This document shows positions 46,001-55,383 of a stretch of 64,000 nucleotides of DNA, piece after piece; the stretch's first letter is position 1, and the number at the start of each line of letters is the position of its first letter. The stretch spans positions 10,728,501-10,792,500 of the forward strand of contig JBBMNZ010000007.1 of NCBI GenBank assembly GCA_037954325.1. Direction: 5' to 3'. Below the pieces are notes generated by a model. The model searched no databases. It was not told the DNA's origin and saw nothing but the letters and a program-made list of their open reading frames with translations. Source of the DNA: Fistularia commersonii (taxonomy: Eukaryota; Chordata; Actinopteri; Syngnathiformes; Fistulariidae). The position numbers and the translations under genes were made by a program.

Positions 46001-49000
46001 AGAGTAACCAGGGACCAATGGACTGCAGCTCCTTCAACAAATTTAGTTGTTTACTTTCAGGCAGTTCAGAAGGATGTCATTTGACATAAGTGCATTGTAG
46101 AACTTATAAGCTACGGCCAGTATCAGATACTTCTTGTGCTGCGCCATTTTAAAAAACTGTCGTCAGCAACTGGTGACAATGGACGAAGAGATCCAAGCTC
46201 TTCTATGGCATTGAGGGGTTTCCTGAGTTAGCTAGCGGCAGGTTTCTTCACATGGTGCACAGATGCTTGTGTCACACCGGGCCCTACCTTTGGCTCTTAC
46301 GACAAGTGACAATTCAAAACTCAAAGGTTGCCCCAGGGAAGGGTAGTTGAAGGTTATATGAAATTCCCGCTGGGTTGTTTGGACAGGAACTGTGTTTGTA
46401 GAACTTTTCTGTCCAAAAGCAGCTACTTTGTCAACAGTCATCCAGGCAGTTTTCATTTTTGGTCTTTGGGTGTTGCTATTTTTGATGATACCGTTTTTAA
46501 GATTTTGGACTAACCATAATTTCTGGACTATAAGCCGCTAATTATTTCACACGCTTTGAGTACTATGGCTTAAACAATGATGCGGCTAATTTATGTTTAT
46601 TTTTTGGGCTAACAAGCTTCACGCCGCCAAAACATTTAGCCTTGTCACATTGGACCCATGAAATTACCGTGAAAGTCTGAAGCTGTTCAATTCTAACACC
46701 GGAGAAGACGACTTTAATGGTTTTAGTGCGCAGGAGGAAGACGAAGATAGAGCGGGGATAGAAAATGGATGGATGGATGAACTTTTCCTTGTGTTATTTA
46801 TTATTAATCTTTTTCATCAGCCGTGTTATAGACACTGTTCAGAAAAAAAGTATTTCCAGCACGTATTTGTGGCTGATACAGGTATACATTTAATTAAATG
46901 TAAAAAAAAAATGTTTCTGTGTAACATCTTTCGGTGTAGATATCTAATGTTACAATGTGGACACCTGTGGCTTTTCGACAAGTGGGGTTTATATATTTAC
47001 ACATTTATCGTTTAATTATTTTAAGCCAGTGTGGCTTATATTCAGGTGCGCTCAATAGTCCGGAAATTACAGTAGCTTTTGTGTCCAATGCAACATTCTG
47101 CAATGAACACATTTCAACTCAGGTCACTGTGCTATTTAAAAGTTATGCTAGCAAAAAGGATTATGCTAAAACTATTTTTTTATGTGGTTTTATCAGTTTT
47201 TTTGAGGGATTACTGTTTTACAGATTACTTCTTTATTTTATATTTTTTTTCTTGATTTTACTTTAAAGGGCAAGGTTGCTCACAGCTCTATTTAGAGTAT
47301 AAATAAAGTTTTAACCTCTTGAACGCTTAAAAAGCTAGAGGGAGTACTTTAGAGAAACAAAACATTTCACAGGATCCCTCTACCTTCTTTTTTTAAATCT
47401 CTTTCAGTGTCCCACTTTATTTCTGCCGTTTAATCGTCTCTTCCTAACAGACTTTGCCGCGGCCATCCTTACTTGCTCTTTATCTCAACCTCTCTCTTGT
47501 GACACTCAATTTGCTAGGGTAGTTAAATGCACTATTATTTTCAAGAATGACAGTTTGGTGCTCAGAGGAGCTATGCTTACCCTTGACACGCACGCACACA
47601 CACACACACATACACTCACATACATACAGACGCACCATACATGTGCATCGCTACCACTTATGTAGCCAATTTGCATAGTTGCATTAAATGGGTTCAGGAT
47701 CTTGGTTGTTTATTTTTTGTAAACTGAAAGTATTCAGAAGTCATTTTCCACTGTTCAGACTTGCAGTAAAACAGATAAACTCATTAAATGCATTTCCTGG
47801 GTTATTCTTTTGTTTACATCCTCTGAAATGTATTTTTCCATTACAAAAGGTGCTGAGGTCTTTGATGAAGCATGCTGATTCATTCACAGCGGTAACACCA
47901 CAGCCCGATTTTTTTTTGATTTGTTTTAATATTTCATGAAAATGTTTGACTCTTTGATGGGGAAAATTAAAAAAAATATATATATTAAGCTGTTTGCCTG
48001 TTAGTGAGGCACCTGTTTGAACTGCTGGCTCATTCAGAGCTTTGTACTGACACACCTTGAAAGGGAAGCCATCGGAGGTGGGAGTGATTAACTGGATTTC
48101 TTTACCGTGCCGACTTCAATGGCAACGTTTTCAGTCTTAATCGCAGAAGGTGCTGCCGATTGTGCTCTGGATATCCCATTCACTGTTAGCACAGACTTTA
48201 TTGCTTTGCAAGGAAATCAAGAACCATTTAAAGTGAATGTTAATCCAAAATAAGCTTATCCATATGGTGGTTCACTCCAATTCTTCCCGTTCCCCAGAAT
48301 CAAACCAAAAATATTTTGACAGCTCATTATGGTGAAAATAGTATAATAACGGAATTGATGTCAGCGTGTCGTGCTTTCCCTCTCCAGGTCAGGGTGACCC
48401 GATGAGGTCACGATCTTGTGTTTGACTTGCTGTTGATGTATGCTTTGGCTCTCAGAGATATTGAGGTCGAGGTCAGCGTAATAGGAACATACAGAACAGG
48501 CCTATAGTTAGTCACAAGTGAATCTATGTAGAATGTGACAATTATTATTTAGACTCCCCCCGTAATATAAAGAAAGCTCGTTTTAAGCCACGATTGATAT
48601 AAAGTCAAAGTCAGCTACAGAGGAATCGAGAAGATGTTTCACACAATCCTACGGTGACATGAAATCATCAAAATAATAATAATAGAGTGCAAATTAAACA
48701 GTTAAGTGCACTATTACATTAAACAGTAAACAAGGCACTATAAAGTATAAGGATAAAGCAGACACAAACAGCTGGTAAGGTGAAAAGGTGACAGACATTT
48801 AAGGGCATGAAGACTGAAATGTATCAATATGTGTAATTTTAATGTAGAGAGTAGCAGCAGATGTTTTTAGCGTTTTTTGTACATCCATCCATCTTCTTCC
48901 ACTTATCCTACACTCAGGGTTGCAGGAGTTGCTGGAGCCTATCCCGGCGGGGCAATTTTCCCAATTTTTTCCAATTAACCTGCGTGTTTTTGGACTGTGG

Positions 49001-52000
49001 GAGGAAACCGGAGAACCGGGAGGAAACCCACGCAGAACATGCAAGTTCCACATAGAATCCTTCGTGCCCTGAAGCTGAAGCACTAGAACCACTGCGCCAC
49101 TGTGCGCCAGTTTCTGTACAGTTTAGTTAAAAAAGTCAGTCAGTAATACCATAATGGTATAGTACAATAGCAGCATGGTGGTTTTCTCAAAAGAAGGAAC
49201 CTGTAGTTCTATTAAAACTTCAGTATGATTTGAAATAGCGACTAGTGGGTGAGTATGTCTTAAGTGCCTTCAGGGATAGGAGTCACGGTTCCTGGGCAAG
49301 TCGGGTCAGTGGCAAGAAAGCGTGGTGTCTCAAATGAATATGGATAATGACCTCTTCACACTCTTTGCACTGAATGTAAACACTGATTTTTAACATTTCT
49401 TCCATACTGATGCAATGATTGTTTGAATAGAGTAACCTCTAAAGTAACAAAGCCACCATTTAATAACCGACACTAGCGCCGACGTTTTACAATGCACACA
49501 TTTTGTTCTTATAGTCCAGTTTAGGATCGTCATCTCCTAAACAAATATTCATTTTACCCTGTTTCACATCAACTGATTCACACTGTCCACTGGTTGACAG
49601 CTAGTCGAACTCAGCGCCGGTTACTTAGCATTCCTTGCAATACTCGCAGCCGTCGGTACTCACGGTTCGGGGACGCTCTGCTCCTCCACAGCCTCCATGG
49701 CACATTGCAGTGACCTCTGCAGAGACAGCAGCTGAGTAGACGTCTCCCGGAGCATGAACCTGGTGACAAACTGGCCTAGAATACTGGAACCCTGGTACTC
49801 CTGGGTGACACGGTGCGACAACAACCACGGGAATTTGTGACAGCGACAAAAAAATTGGGTAATTAGTTCTCTCGCCCCATAAATGATTCAGCACCATATA
49901 TTCCATGTCAAAGGTGAAAAAGCTTTAATAAGAAACATAAGTGTTGCTCGGATCCCCAAACACAAATCTTATTACACTTTCTCAAGGGAGTCTGTCACAA
50001 AATGTGCCAAGGCTGAAACAGCGGCATATTGTCAAAATTTATAATTAGACCAGGCTATACTGTAAATGCATCACGGAATGAATGGTCCAGTGCACTCTGT
50101 GACAGACCGCAGCTGCTAACTAGCGATTCCACAACCCTCAACGGACCATAAACCCCCACATCGTCTTTCTGGCAGCTTCAAGGAGGAGCAGGAACACAGG
50201 AGCAAGGTGATATAATTAAGACAGGTTGCATGATAATTCGCCACACAGCTCTTCTGGGCTTCTCATTTAACAAGCATTGCAGATGTCGTTCTGATTGAAA
50301 TTCAAAACCATGATGAAAGGTTTTGGTTTTTTTTTTTTTTTTTTATAGCCGAAACAAGTCTCAGGACAATTTGAAAATCTCCTGTCGTGCAAGATGAATG
50401 CATCTGGCACAGACGACTGAAAAGGTTAACAATTTTAAAATGAAACTATAAAAAAAAAACTACAAGCCTGGAACACCTGTGAAAAATGATTTGTTACCAA
50501 GGAAGGAAAAACTATCCATCCATTAACAGCCTGTTAGCCTAGCTTAGCACAAAAAAAGGCAAACAGCAGGAAACAGATGGTCCGACTTTTTCTTTAGAAC
50601 AGTAATTGAAGGTAGAAATTTTAAGGCGCTGCTGAACAAGAGGGGCTTTTTTTTTTTTTTTTGTCCCTTTTCCTTTGTTAGTCCTCATCAGGAGCTACAT
50701 TGAAACAAAGCCACGTTTATTCCAATTCTTACCTCTTTCGTTTTATACATTGCCTTTAAAATAGCAATGTTCAGGCTCTCCAAAGCTGAAAGGACATTGA
50801 TGTATTCCCCCAGGTGCTGCGAAAAATAGTCTGGTGAAAAATGGGAAAGGAATGAAAAAAGAGTCTGTCAGTGTAAGATGTTATGATGCTGTATAGATAA
50901 TATTATAGTTTATTAGTATTTTCTAGATTTTGTAAATACGTGTGCAGTTGATAGTATGTCATAGTTTCTGTTAATGCTGGATGTAAATATGCAAGCACAA
51001 ATTCAAAATATAAAAAACCTATGAAGACAAAGCTGGGCCCGATTCAAAGCTGATTCGGTCTTCACGGCTCCAGTTTATTTTTTGAAGTGATCCAAATGCA
51101 TTTTTCACCAACTTCAATTGCAAACAAAACAAACAGACAGTGCATCCTCGTATAAATCATTGTTGAACTAAATCCGAGACAAAAGGAACGCCGGGCCACG
51201 CCAAAAAAAGTCAACATCTCTTGACGCCAAATGGAAGAGATGCCTTCCCATTCAGTAAATTATGCAAAGGTTTTATTCTGGGTTCTACTGGTATTTACAG
51301 GTCTGTGCCCTATTTCCGCACCATATCCAGGCCATCCGACACAGACGTGCTTTTTAAGACGATGAAAAATGGGGCCAATGGATCTGTGCCAGATATTTTC
51401 CCTTGCGTACGTTTGGGAATCTGTGTAGCCGGTGGATAATAGTGTTAGAGTGTTAGCGCCATTAGCAGCGTTCGAATACATGCTGTATTACATAATTCAG
51501 ACAGAACCAACCTGATAGCTTGTCAGTATCGAGATTGCTGCAGGGGACAGAAAGATAGGAAAAAGCATTGTGAACAATTATTGAATATGATACAATTAAT
51601 GTCTAGTTGTGTGTCTGCACATGAGAATATGCAGCTTTCCAGTTGTGTTAATATCATTTCGGTACAAGTCAGCAAAGCAGAGCTGATGTTATCAATAAAG
51701 AAGTGGATAAACATTGATTTATAGAGCTCGACATTTGTCGACCTGCATGGAGAGAGAGGCTTTTTCCAACAAATGCACATTAATTAAGTTGTTGCAACAC
51801 CTTCTTATTCACCATTCACAGCATTATTAGTTTGCTTATCAAAGAGGTGGTGTTATTGGATATGCGAAGTGCATTCATTGTATTGTGTTAATCTAAAAGG
51901 TCTGTCACCGTCAGACGCAGACTATTAGGAATATTGCGTCAGTCAAAACAACATGTTTCCTTTTTACGGCTGTCGTTGTAATCCCTCCTTTTCAGGTCTA

Positions 52001-55000
52001 CACACTACAGAATTAGTGGTTTCTTTACACAGCAATACTTTGAAAAGGGGATGAGATGTTCCTAAATGTCACCGCGTATTAATTCTCAAAACATCCACAT
52101 GTTGTTTTTTTTTTTTTTAATTCTAAGGTTTTCTGAGAAAATAAATGCAGTGGATCTTTGCTTAGTGATTTTTTTCATTTGTGACATGAGCTGGGATCTG
52201 AGTTAGGAGCCAGCGGGTTGAGTATTTGCCACTGCCGCTGTCTGTGAAGTGTTGTTGAAAAACAGTCAGACGTACTGCCTGTCTTGGGGAAAATCATCAA
52301 AAAACACAAGCGAGGTGTGCGTGTTGGCGTCTTGTCCGTGAAGAGTTGGAGAAGTTATCGTTGCTGAGATACCGCGACCGAGAGCATCATCTGCGAGAAG
52401 GCAGGAGACATTTATGGGGATTTGCTGCAGCAGACGGCAGGAACGTCAATGGAAGAGGCACCGGAAGTCATTCAAAGCTGGTCCGGGATCATTTTAAAGA
52501 GGACAGGCATTCACTCCATCGCTAAATTAAGTGTGGCAAAGTTTGCAAGTTACATTTAGCAATAAATTGTAGCATGAAATGTGTAATGTGAAATGTGTGA
52601 AAGGGCGCTAAATGAAAAACACCTCCGCCACAAGCATCTTTGTCTTCATGGTAAATGAGCTAAATGAAACAAGTTTATTTATTTACATTCTCCTTTATTA
52701 TGTATTGCTTTTTTTAAACATGATTTGTAATTTATGTGGTAGATTTTTATTTGAAAACACAACAAAACTAGCTGGCAGGAACATATTTATAGTGTTTGAG
52801 TTCATTTTAACAGGGAGATTTGATTTGATGAAGGAGCAAATTGAGTTTCAAGCTCGAATAAATTAAATTCACATGTCAAGGTGTTGCAACTCTGACTGAC
52901 TGAAGGATTTGAAAATGACTTCCAACAGCAAAGTTTCTCTAAATGGCATCACCTCACGTTTCGATAAATGAATGTCGGTGTCAATTTAAAATCTCAGTCG
53001 CATATTGTAATCGTCACGGTTACAGCACACAGAATCTGAATTTAAATCTGCCAGGGCTCAAATGTGCAGAGGGAAGAAACGTTTGGAGAAACCGCTGCTT
53101 GCTGTCTGCCTGTCAACCCCTCAGTGCAGGAAGAGGAGGGTTAGCGATGGGCTGAGGAGCAGTGACATCTCAGTCTCAAGCACTATGATTCAGAGATTGT
53201 GTGCTTCCTTTCTCCATCTCTTTTTAAATTCTTTTGCTCTGTCTATTAGAGTGAGAGTAAATTAATGTTTTGCTCTAATAGCCGATTTCACACCATATTC
53301 ATTAGGGATCAAATCATCTGGCGTCGCTCTTGCTATCCTTCAAGCGGATCTCTGCTGCTAATGGTTTCGCTTTTAATTCAGAAGAAAAAAAAAAATCCTC
53401 CGCCAATGCAGCCGGCAAAGTGTTCTTGCTTTTTGAAATGGAATTCAGTCGGCTTAAAATCAACCTTGCATTGCAAATTATTCTGTCACTAAATTTAGTA
53501 AAAGACAAAGATTCCCTTTCTACTTTGCTGTTGCTTTTTTTCCCCTGAAAAAGAAGTAGAAAACTTTTAAAAAGTTACTTGCCCTCCTTACCAGTTCATG
53601 AGAATTGACAGCTTAAATTGCTGTTTATGGGAGAAAGAAATGAAAAACTGCAATCTGGTAGCGAATGAGAATAGAAATCCAGACCTGGTTTTGTTCACAC
53701 TGCTGCTCATTTAGAAATGATACAAATCTACCCGAAAGGTTTGTGTTTAAGCTCCCATCACTTGAAATTTGGCCATTTTGTCTGGGTTTTCTGAGTAGAT
53801 ACCCCCTTGCACTGGTACTTTACTTAGATTTTTCACAAAAAAAAACAATTCAATCCATGATTGCTATTTCTTTTAGAAACATTAAAGCTGTTATTAAATA
53901 ATTACAGTTAATAACATGTAACTGCCAGCGGTGCTGATATTAGGAGTAATAGACCATCTGTGCCTGTCTCTCCCAACCCTCATACACCCTTGATGGCTTC
54001 TTGATGCCTTCTATCTCTCTGTCCGTCTTGCACTCAGTCTCTCTCTCTCTCTTTTTTTACCCCGACCAGCACGAGGCAGATGGCCCCCGTGTCGAACTCG
54101 GATAAGTCCAAGGTTTCTGCAGTGTTTCCTCCCCACCAGCACCAAGGCTCGCTCACGAGGGAATTCTGGGTTTCAGTAGATCATTTTAAAGAGCATGGTC
54201 CAGACCATGGGAAATGTCATGCAACAACTGTGTTGTGATTTGGCGGCATGTACTGTATTTTCCGTACTATAAGGCGCACCTAAAAGCTTTTAATCTTCTC
54301 AAAAACTGACGGTGCGCCTTATAATCCGGTGCACCTTACATATGGATCAATATTGAGCCGCAAGAGGTCTCGCAATTACAGGCAGCAGCCGCCAACTCCA
54401 TTTTTTCCCGTAGAAGAAGTAGCGCGCGGTGCATGCTGGGATATATGACTGCGCGAAGCGTGCATTTTCATTTCTATTTGTGTGGGTGTGGCGATTGCAA
54501 GGCGATCAGTCAAGCAGTAGAACACTGGAATAGAGCAGCAGCGAGAGAATTCAACATTGACGAATCAATGGTACGGAAGTGGAGGAAGCGACAAGATGAC
54601 CTGCGCCATGTAAAGAAGACTAAACAGAGTTTCCGAGGGAACAAAGCAAGATGGCTATAGTAAGGATAAACTTGAGGGTTGTTGAACAGAGAGCAGCAAG
54701 TAGAAGAGTCACCACGGTCACTGTTCGAATGAAGCGCTAGCATGCGAACTTAACATCAATGAATTTAGAGGCGGTCCTTCTTGGTTCTTTCGTTTTATGA
54801 AATGCTTTGAACAGTGACAAATGCAGCTGGAAATACATTGTTTTCAACGAAGGCGGGTGTATGAGAGCGACTGTTACGAGTGGTACCATATTGTGAACGC
54901 ACTGAGTTGTTTTGGAAGTGAACGGAGTTGTCAAAATGTTGGTTTGTATTCTATTATTATAGTTTGACTGACTTATCTGACTGTTTTGTTGACATTCCCT

Positions 55001-55383
55001 TTAGCGCAGCTCCATTTAGGCAACGGCAGCCACTATTGTAGCTTCTATTATTTGCGCCTTATAATGCGGTGCGCCTTATATATCATTTTTTTTTTAAATA
55101 GGCCGTTCATTGAGGATGCGCCTTATAATCCAGTGCGCCTTATAGAGCGGAAAATACAGTAAATCATCTCCACATTCCAGAATGATGGAGGCAAACTACA
55201 GGTACAAGATACATTTCAACACAATTCAATCCTGTATGTGTAGCAAGAAAAAAACATGCAGGTTATTCTCTCACTTATTCTGTCGACCATCTATGGCGTA
55301 GAAAAGTTCCCGTAACTCCTCGGTGGTCAGGATACCATCCGCAAAGTAGGCGTTGAACTCTTCAAATGACAGCTTACCGTCAT
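30867..55383 (-). CDS. necab3: necab3, eleven coding segments (exon 1 outside window)
   Basis: N-terminal EF-hand calcium-binding protein 3: cytosolic/Golgi-associated, with EF-hands, a coiled coil and a C-terminal antibiotic-biosynthesis-monooxygenase-like (ABM) domain; mammalian NECAB3 interacts with APBA2/X11L. Segments in transcript order: 55275-55383, 51512-51537, 50733-50830, 49664-49800, 44849-44955, 42823-42902, 40460-40513, 38189-38301, 37125-37202, 36472-36563, 30867-30895. All joins are GT-AG and phase-consistent: 923 nt, namely 2 nt completing an Asp codon plus 307 codons with stop. The paralogue call rests on YEFWQD and the C-terminus SWWIM, and on cbfa2t2 being the convergent neighbour. 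The missing first exon should encode the N-terminus and the first residues of the EF-hand loop; it was not found in 55384-64000. Confidence 0.93.
32000..32250 (+). repeat. dispersed teleost repeat (GTGTGGTCCAGACCTGC type)
   Basis: Contains CAAGGTTTCTGCCCTGG, AGTTGTTTCCTCGCC, GTGTGGTCCAGACCTGCTC, ACAACTGTGTTTTGATG and ATATAGATAAAATTTGACTT. It is shared with 54065-54250 and belongs to a common fish repeat ending in ATAAATAAAATTGA. Confidence 0.6.
32260..33625. other. necab3 intron, no feature seen
   Basis: AT-rich sequence without exon-like frames or recognisable transposon ends. Confidence 0.5.
33631..34289 (+). mobile_element. unclassified inverted-ended dispersed repeat, copy 2
   Basis: Shares with copies 1 and 3 the motifs GATTTGTAGAACTCATAAGC, GCGCCATTTTTTAAAAACG and the terminal TTTTGTCCAAAAGTGGCT. 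It is longer than the other two (about 660 bp) because of extra sequence in its 3' half. Confidence 0.5.
34300..36230. other. necab3 intron, no gene seen
   Basis: Contains a short TG tract at about 34764-34783 and otherwise unique-looking sequence. Confidence 0.5.
36379..36460 (+). repeat. (GT)n microsatellite beside necab3 segment 10
   Basis: About 40 GT units on the + strand, read as CA repeat on the necab3 transcript, starting about 12 nt downstream of the segment 10 splice donor. Confidence 0.95.
36472..36563 (-). CDS. necab3: necab3 coding segment 10
   Basis: The acceptor is gttgctatag and the donor is gtttgt. It encodes YLQSNNSKDFQRCVIDMLED and AEVVSTMLLP, matching the family's SHLQ..YSKTFQR. 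Length is 92 nt, not a multiple of three. A long CA tract on the transcript starts about 12 nt after the donor. A competing AG (accttcag) nearer the exon body was rejected because it shifts the frame into a stop. Confidence 0.93.
36897..36953 (+). repeat. interrupted (TG)n tract in short necab3 intron
   Basis: TG-rich on the + strand (CA-rich on the transcript), within the 561-nt intron between segments 9 and 10. Confidence 0.9.
37049..37106 (+). repeat. (CA)n microsatellite beside necab3 segment 9
   Basis: About 28 CA units on the + strand, read as UG on the necab3 transcript, just downstream of the segment 9 donor. Confidence 0.95.
37125..37202 (-). CDS. necab3: necab3 coding segment 9
   Basis: The acceptor is cttgctgtcag and the donor is gtcagt. 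It encodes VSVQKVPGKRCYTIYEFWQD and RISWM, the ABM core with the diagnostic YEFWQD. A TG tract on the transcript begins about 15 nt after the donor. Confidence 0.95.
38189..38301 (-). CDS. necab3: necab3 coding segment 8 (start of ABM-like domain)
   Basis: The acceptor is cgttgccaacag and the donor is gttggt. It encodes NILLVQRQMSVTDEDMDNFQ and KVVETYIDGTSAHSDNL, the start of the ABM-like domain, which matches the family's HIMLVQRQMSV. Confidence 0.94.
40460..40513 (-). CDS. necab3: necab3 coding segment 7 (54 nt)
   Basis: The acceptor is cttgtttcag and the donor is gtgagt. It encodes SPKLEPLKEDTLANTYKS, aligning with LKLEP and APRLEPLREEDLAK in paralogues. It begins and ends in phase 0, so its skipping would preserve the frame. 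Confidence 0.92.
41300..41400 (+). mobile_element. probable left terminus of a DNA transposon split by a LINE
   Basis: CAGTAATACCTTGACTTAAA followed by AGCGTAATTCGTTCTC resembles fish elements whose ends read CAGTGGTACCTCGA...TTCGTTC. A matching inverted end (AGTGGAACCTCAACATAC on the - strand) is at about 42715-42735. Confidence 0.35.
41640..42335 (+). mobile_element. non-LTR retrotransposon fragment
   Basis: Encodes, with breaks, VFKYLKVFFTGEGKMEREID, YGHELWVVTERTRLWTQVAE and GWLGHLVRMPPRGGIPG, then the 3' block GGCCTGGGAACACCTTAGGG and GAGGAAGATGGACGGG. It is the same family as 15360 and 25275 and is the best preserved of the three. Confidence 0.8.
42625..42738 (+). mobile_element. probable right terminus of the split DNA transposon
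   Basis: TCTCGTAACTCACATCCCGG then GTTGATGCATTTGTATGTTG AGGTTCCAC. On the - strand this reads GTGGAACCTCAACATACAAA, inverted relative to the terminus at 41300. It ends about 85 bp from necab3 segment 6. Confidence 0.4.
42823..42902 (-). CDS. necab3: necab3 coding segment 6
   Basis: The acceptor is caatactgcag and the donor is gtacgg. It encodes TNAEDGDNWCLQIHRLQQLL and DKLECQ, aligning with the family's QW..QVNRLQELIDQLECK. Confidence 0.93.
43395..44200 (-). mobile_element. RTE-like LINE fragment, antisense to window
   Basis: The - strand reads SMFADDIVIC-type active site near 44085-44110 (FADD intact), then VEIKDAEDFKYLGSTVQSNG and FIQASWNRLRKVSGVMC, ending at CTTCAGGGGTTGCCACAGCG on the + strand. 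Frameshifts break it. It sits in the necab3 intron in the same transcriptional sense as the gene. Confidence 0.8.
44551..44583 (+). repeat. (CTC)n microsatellite
   Basis: Eleven CTC units, read as GAG on the necab3 transcript, about 265 nt after the segment 5 donor. Confidence 0.9.
44849..44955 (-). CDS. necab3: necab3 coding segment 5 (variable linker)
   Basis: The acceptor is accgctccctgcag and the donor is gtggga on the - strand. It encodes RDTQVPEVTGAQRNGRRCGH and then KVPNTSDPCTGTLTT. Sequence identity to other NECABs is low, as expected for the linker. The call rests on splice sites, position and matching phase on both sides. Confidence 0.75.
45923..46424 (+). mobile_element. unclassified inverted-ended dispersed repeat, copy 3
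   Basis: Starts GAGCCACTTTTCCTTTGG and ends AACTTTTCTGTCCAAAAGC, so the ends are inverted repeats. The interior has ATTGTAGAACTTATAAGC and GCGCCATTTTAAAAAACTG, as in copies 1 and 2. Confidence 0.5.
46511..47074. mobile_element. pogo/mariner-type MITE with CCGGACTAT ends
   Basis: The left end TAACCATAATTTCTGGACTA, TAAGCCGC is matched by the right end read on the - strand, TACTGTAATTTCCGGACTAT, next to TA. The interior holds no coding sequence and includes a short GGAT run. The ends resemble, but are distinct from, those of the element at 54251. Confidence 0.6.
47585..47625 (+). repeat. CA-rich tract
   Basis: Short interrupted CA/ACAT run. Confidence 0.7.
48601..48800. repeat. retroposon-like fragment
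   Basis: AAAGTCAAAGTCAGCTACAG start, related to the motif at 21555, followed by AATAATAATAATAGAGTGC and AAGTGCACTATT. Confidence 0.3.
48885..49115 (-). repeat. teleost dispersed repeat, antisense
   Basis: CATCCATCCATCTTCTTCC, then GGGTTGCAGGAGTTGC, GGACTGTGGGAGGAAACCG, GAGGAAACCCACGCAGAAC and GAACCACTGCGCCACTGTGC in antisense order. Confidence 0.65.
49664..49800 (-). CDS. necab3: necab3 coding segment 4 (coiled coil)
   Basis: The acceptor is ggtgtcacccag and the donor is gtgagt. It encodes EYQGSSILGQFVTRFMLRET and then STQLLSLQRSLQCAMEAVEE, a leucine-rich heptad region matching NECAB QFVTRFLLRET. A nearer AG (attctag) was rejected as acceptor because it breaks continuity with segment 3. Confidence 0.94.
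50733..50830 (-). CDS. necab3: necab3 coding segment 3
   Basis: The acceptor is tttttcaccag and the donor is gtaaga. It encodes YFSQHLGEYINVLSALESLN and IAILKAMYKTKE, the conserved helical segment after the EF-hands. Confidence 0.95.
51512..51537 (-). CDS. necab3: necab3 coding segment 2 (26-nt microexon)
   Basis: The acceptor is ctgtcccctgcag and the donor is gttggt on the - strand. The 26 nt complete an Asn codon and add NLDTDKLS, matching the family's NLDTEELC/NLETEKLC. It is too short for open-frame detection. It is required to keep the frame between segments 1 and 3. Confidence 0.93.
51840..54050. other. necab3 intron, no gene or repeat identified
   Basis: Unique-looking sequence of moderate AT content. 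No conserved frame was found on either strand. Confidence 0.5.
54065..54250 (+). repeat. dispersed teleost repeat, second copy
   Basis: GTGTCGAACTCGGATAAGTC, CAAGGTTTCTGCAGTG, AGAGCATGGTCCAGACCATG and ACAACTGTGTTGTGATTTGG. It is shared with 32000-32250. The pogo-like element begins at its right edge. Confidence 0.6.
54251..55161 (+). mobile_element. pogo/Tigger-like element, non-autonomous, with HTH remnant
   Basis: The ends TACTGTATTTTCCGTACTAT and, on the - strand, TACTGTATTTTCCGCTCTAT are near-perfect inverted repeats with TA at the outer edge; both continue AAGGCGCAC. An open frame at 54433-54660 encodes a CENP-B/pogo-type N-terminal segment: HWNRAAAREFNIDESMVRKW followed by KRQDDLRHVKKTKQSF and GNKARW. 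No catalytic DDE domain is present. The right end lies 113 bp from necab3 segment 1. Confidence 0.8.
55275..55383 (-). CDS. necab3: necab3 coding segment 1 (EF-hand)
   Basis: The acceptor on the - strand is gtgtctttag and the donor is gtgaga. It encodes DGKLSFEEFNAYFADGILTT and EELRELFYAIDGRQN. The canonical calcium loop ends here (D-D-G-K-L-S-F-E-E) while its first residues are on the missing upstream exon. A second loop starts at DGRQN but lacks the canonical Gly at position 6 and has Lys at position 12, so it is probably non-binding. Confidence 0.95.

Noticed and set aside
51221..51439. 72-codon open frame near necab3 segment 2
   Set aside because: No domain, no splice context on the + strand, and it lies in the necab3 intron; likely chance.
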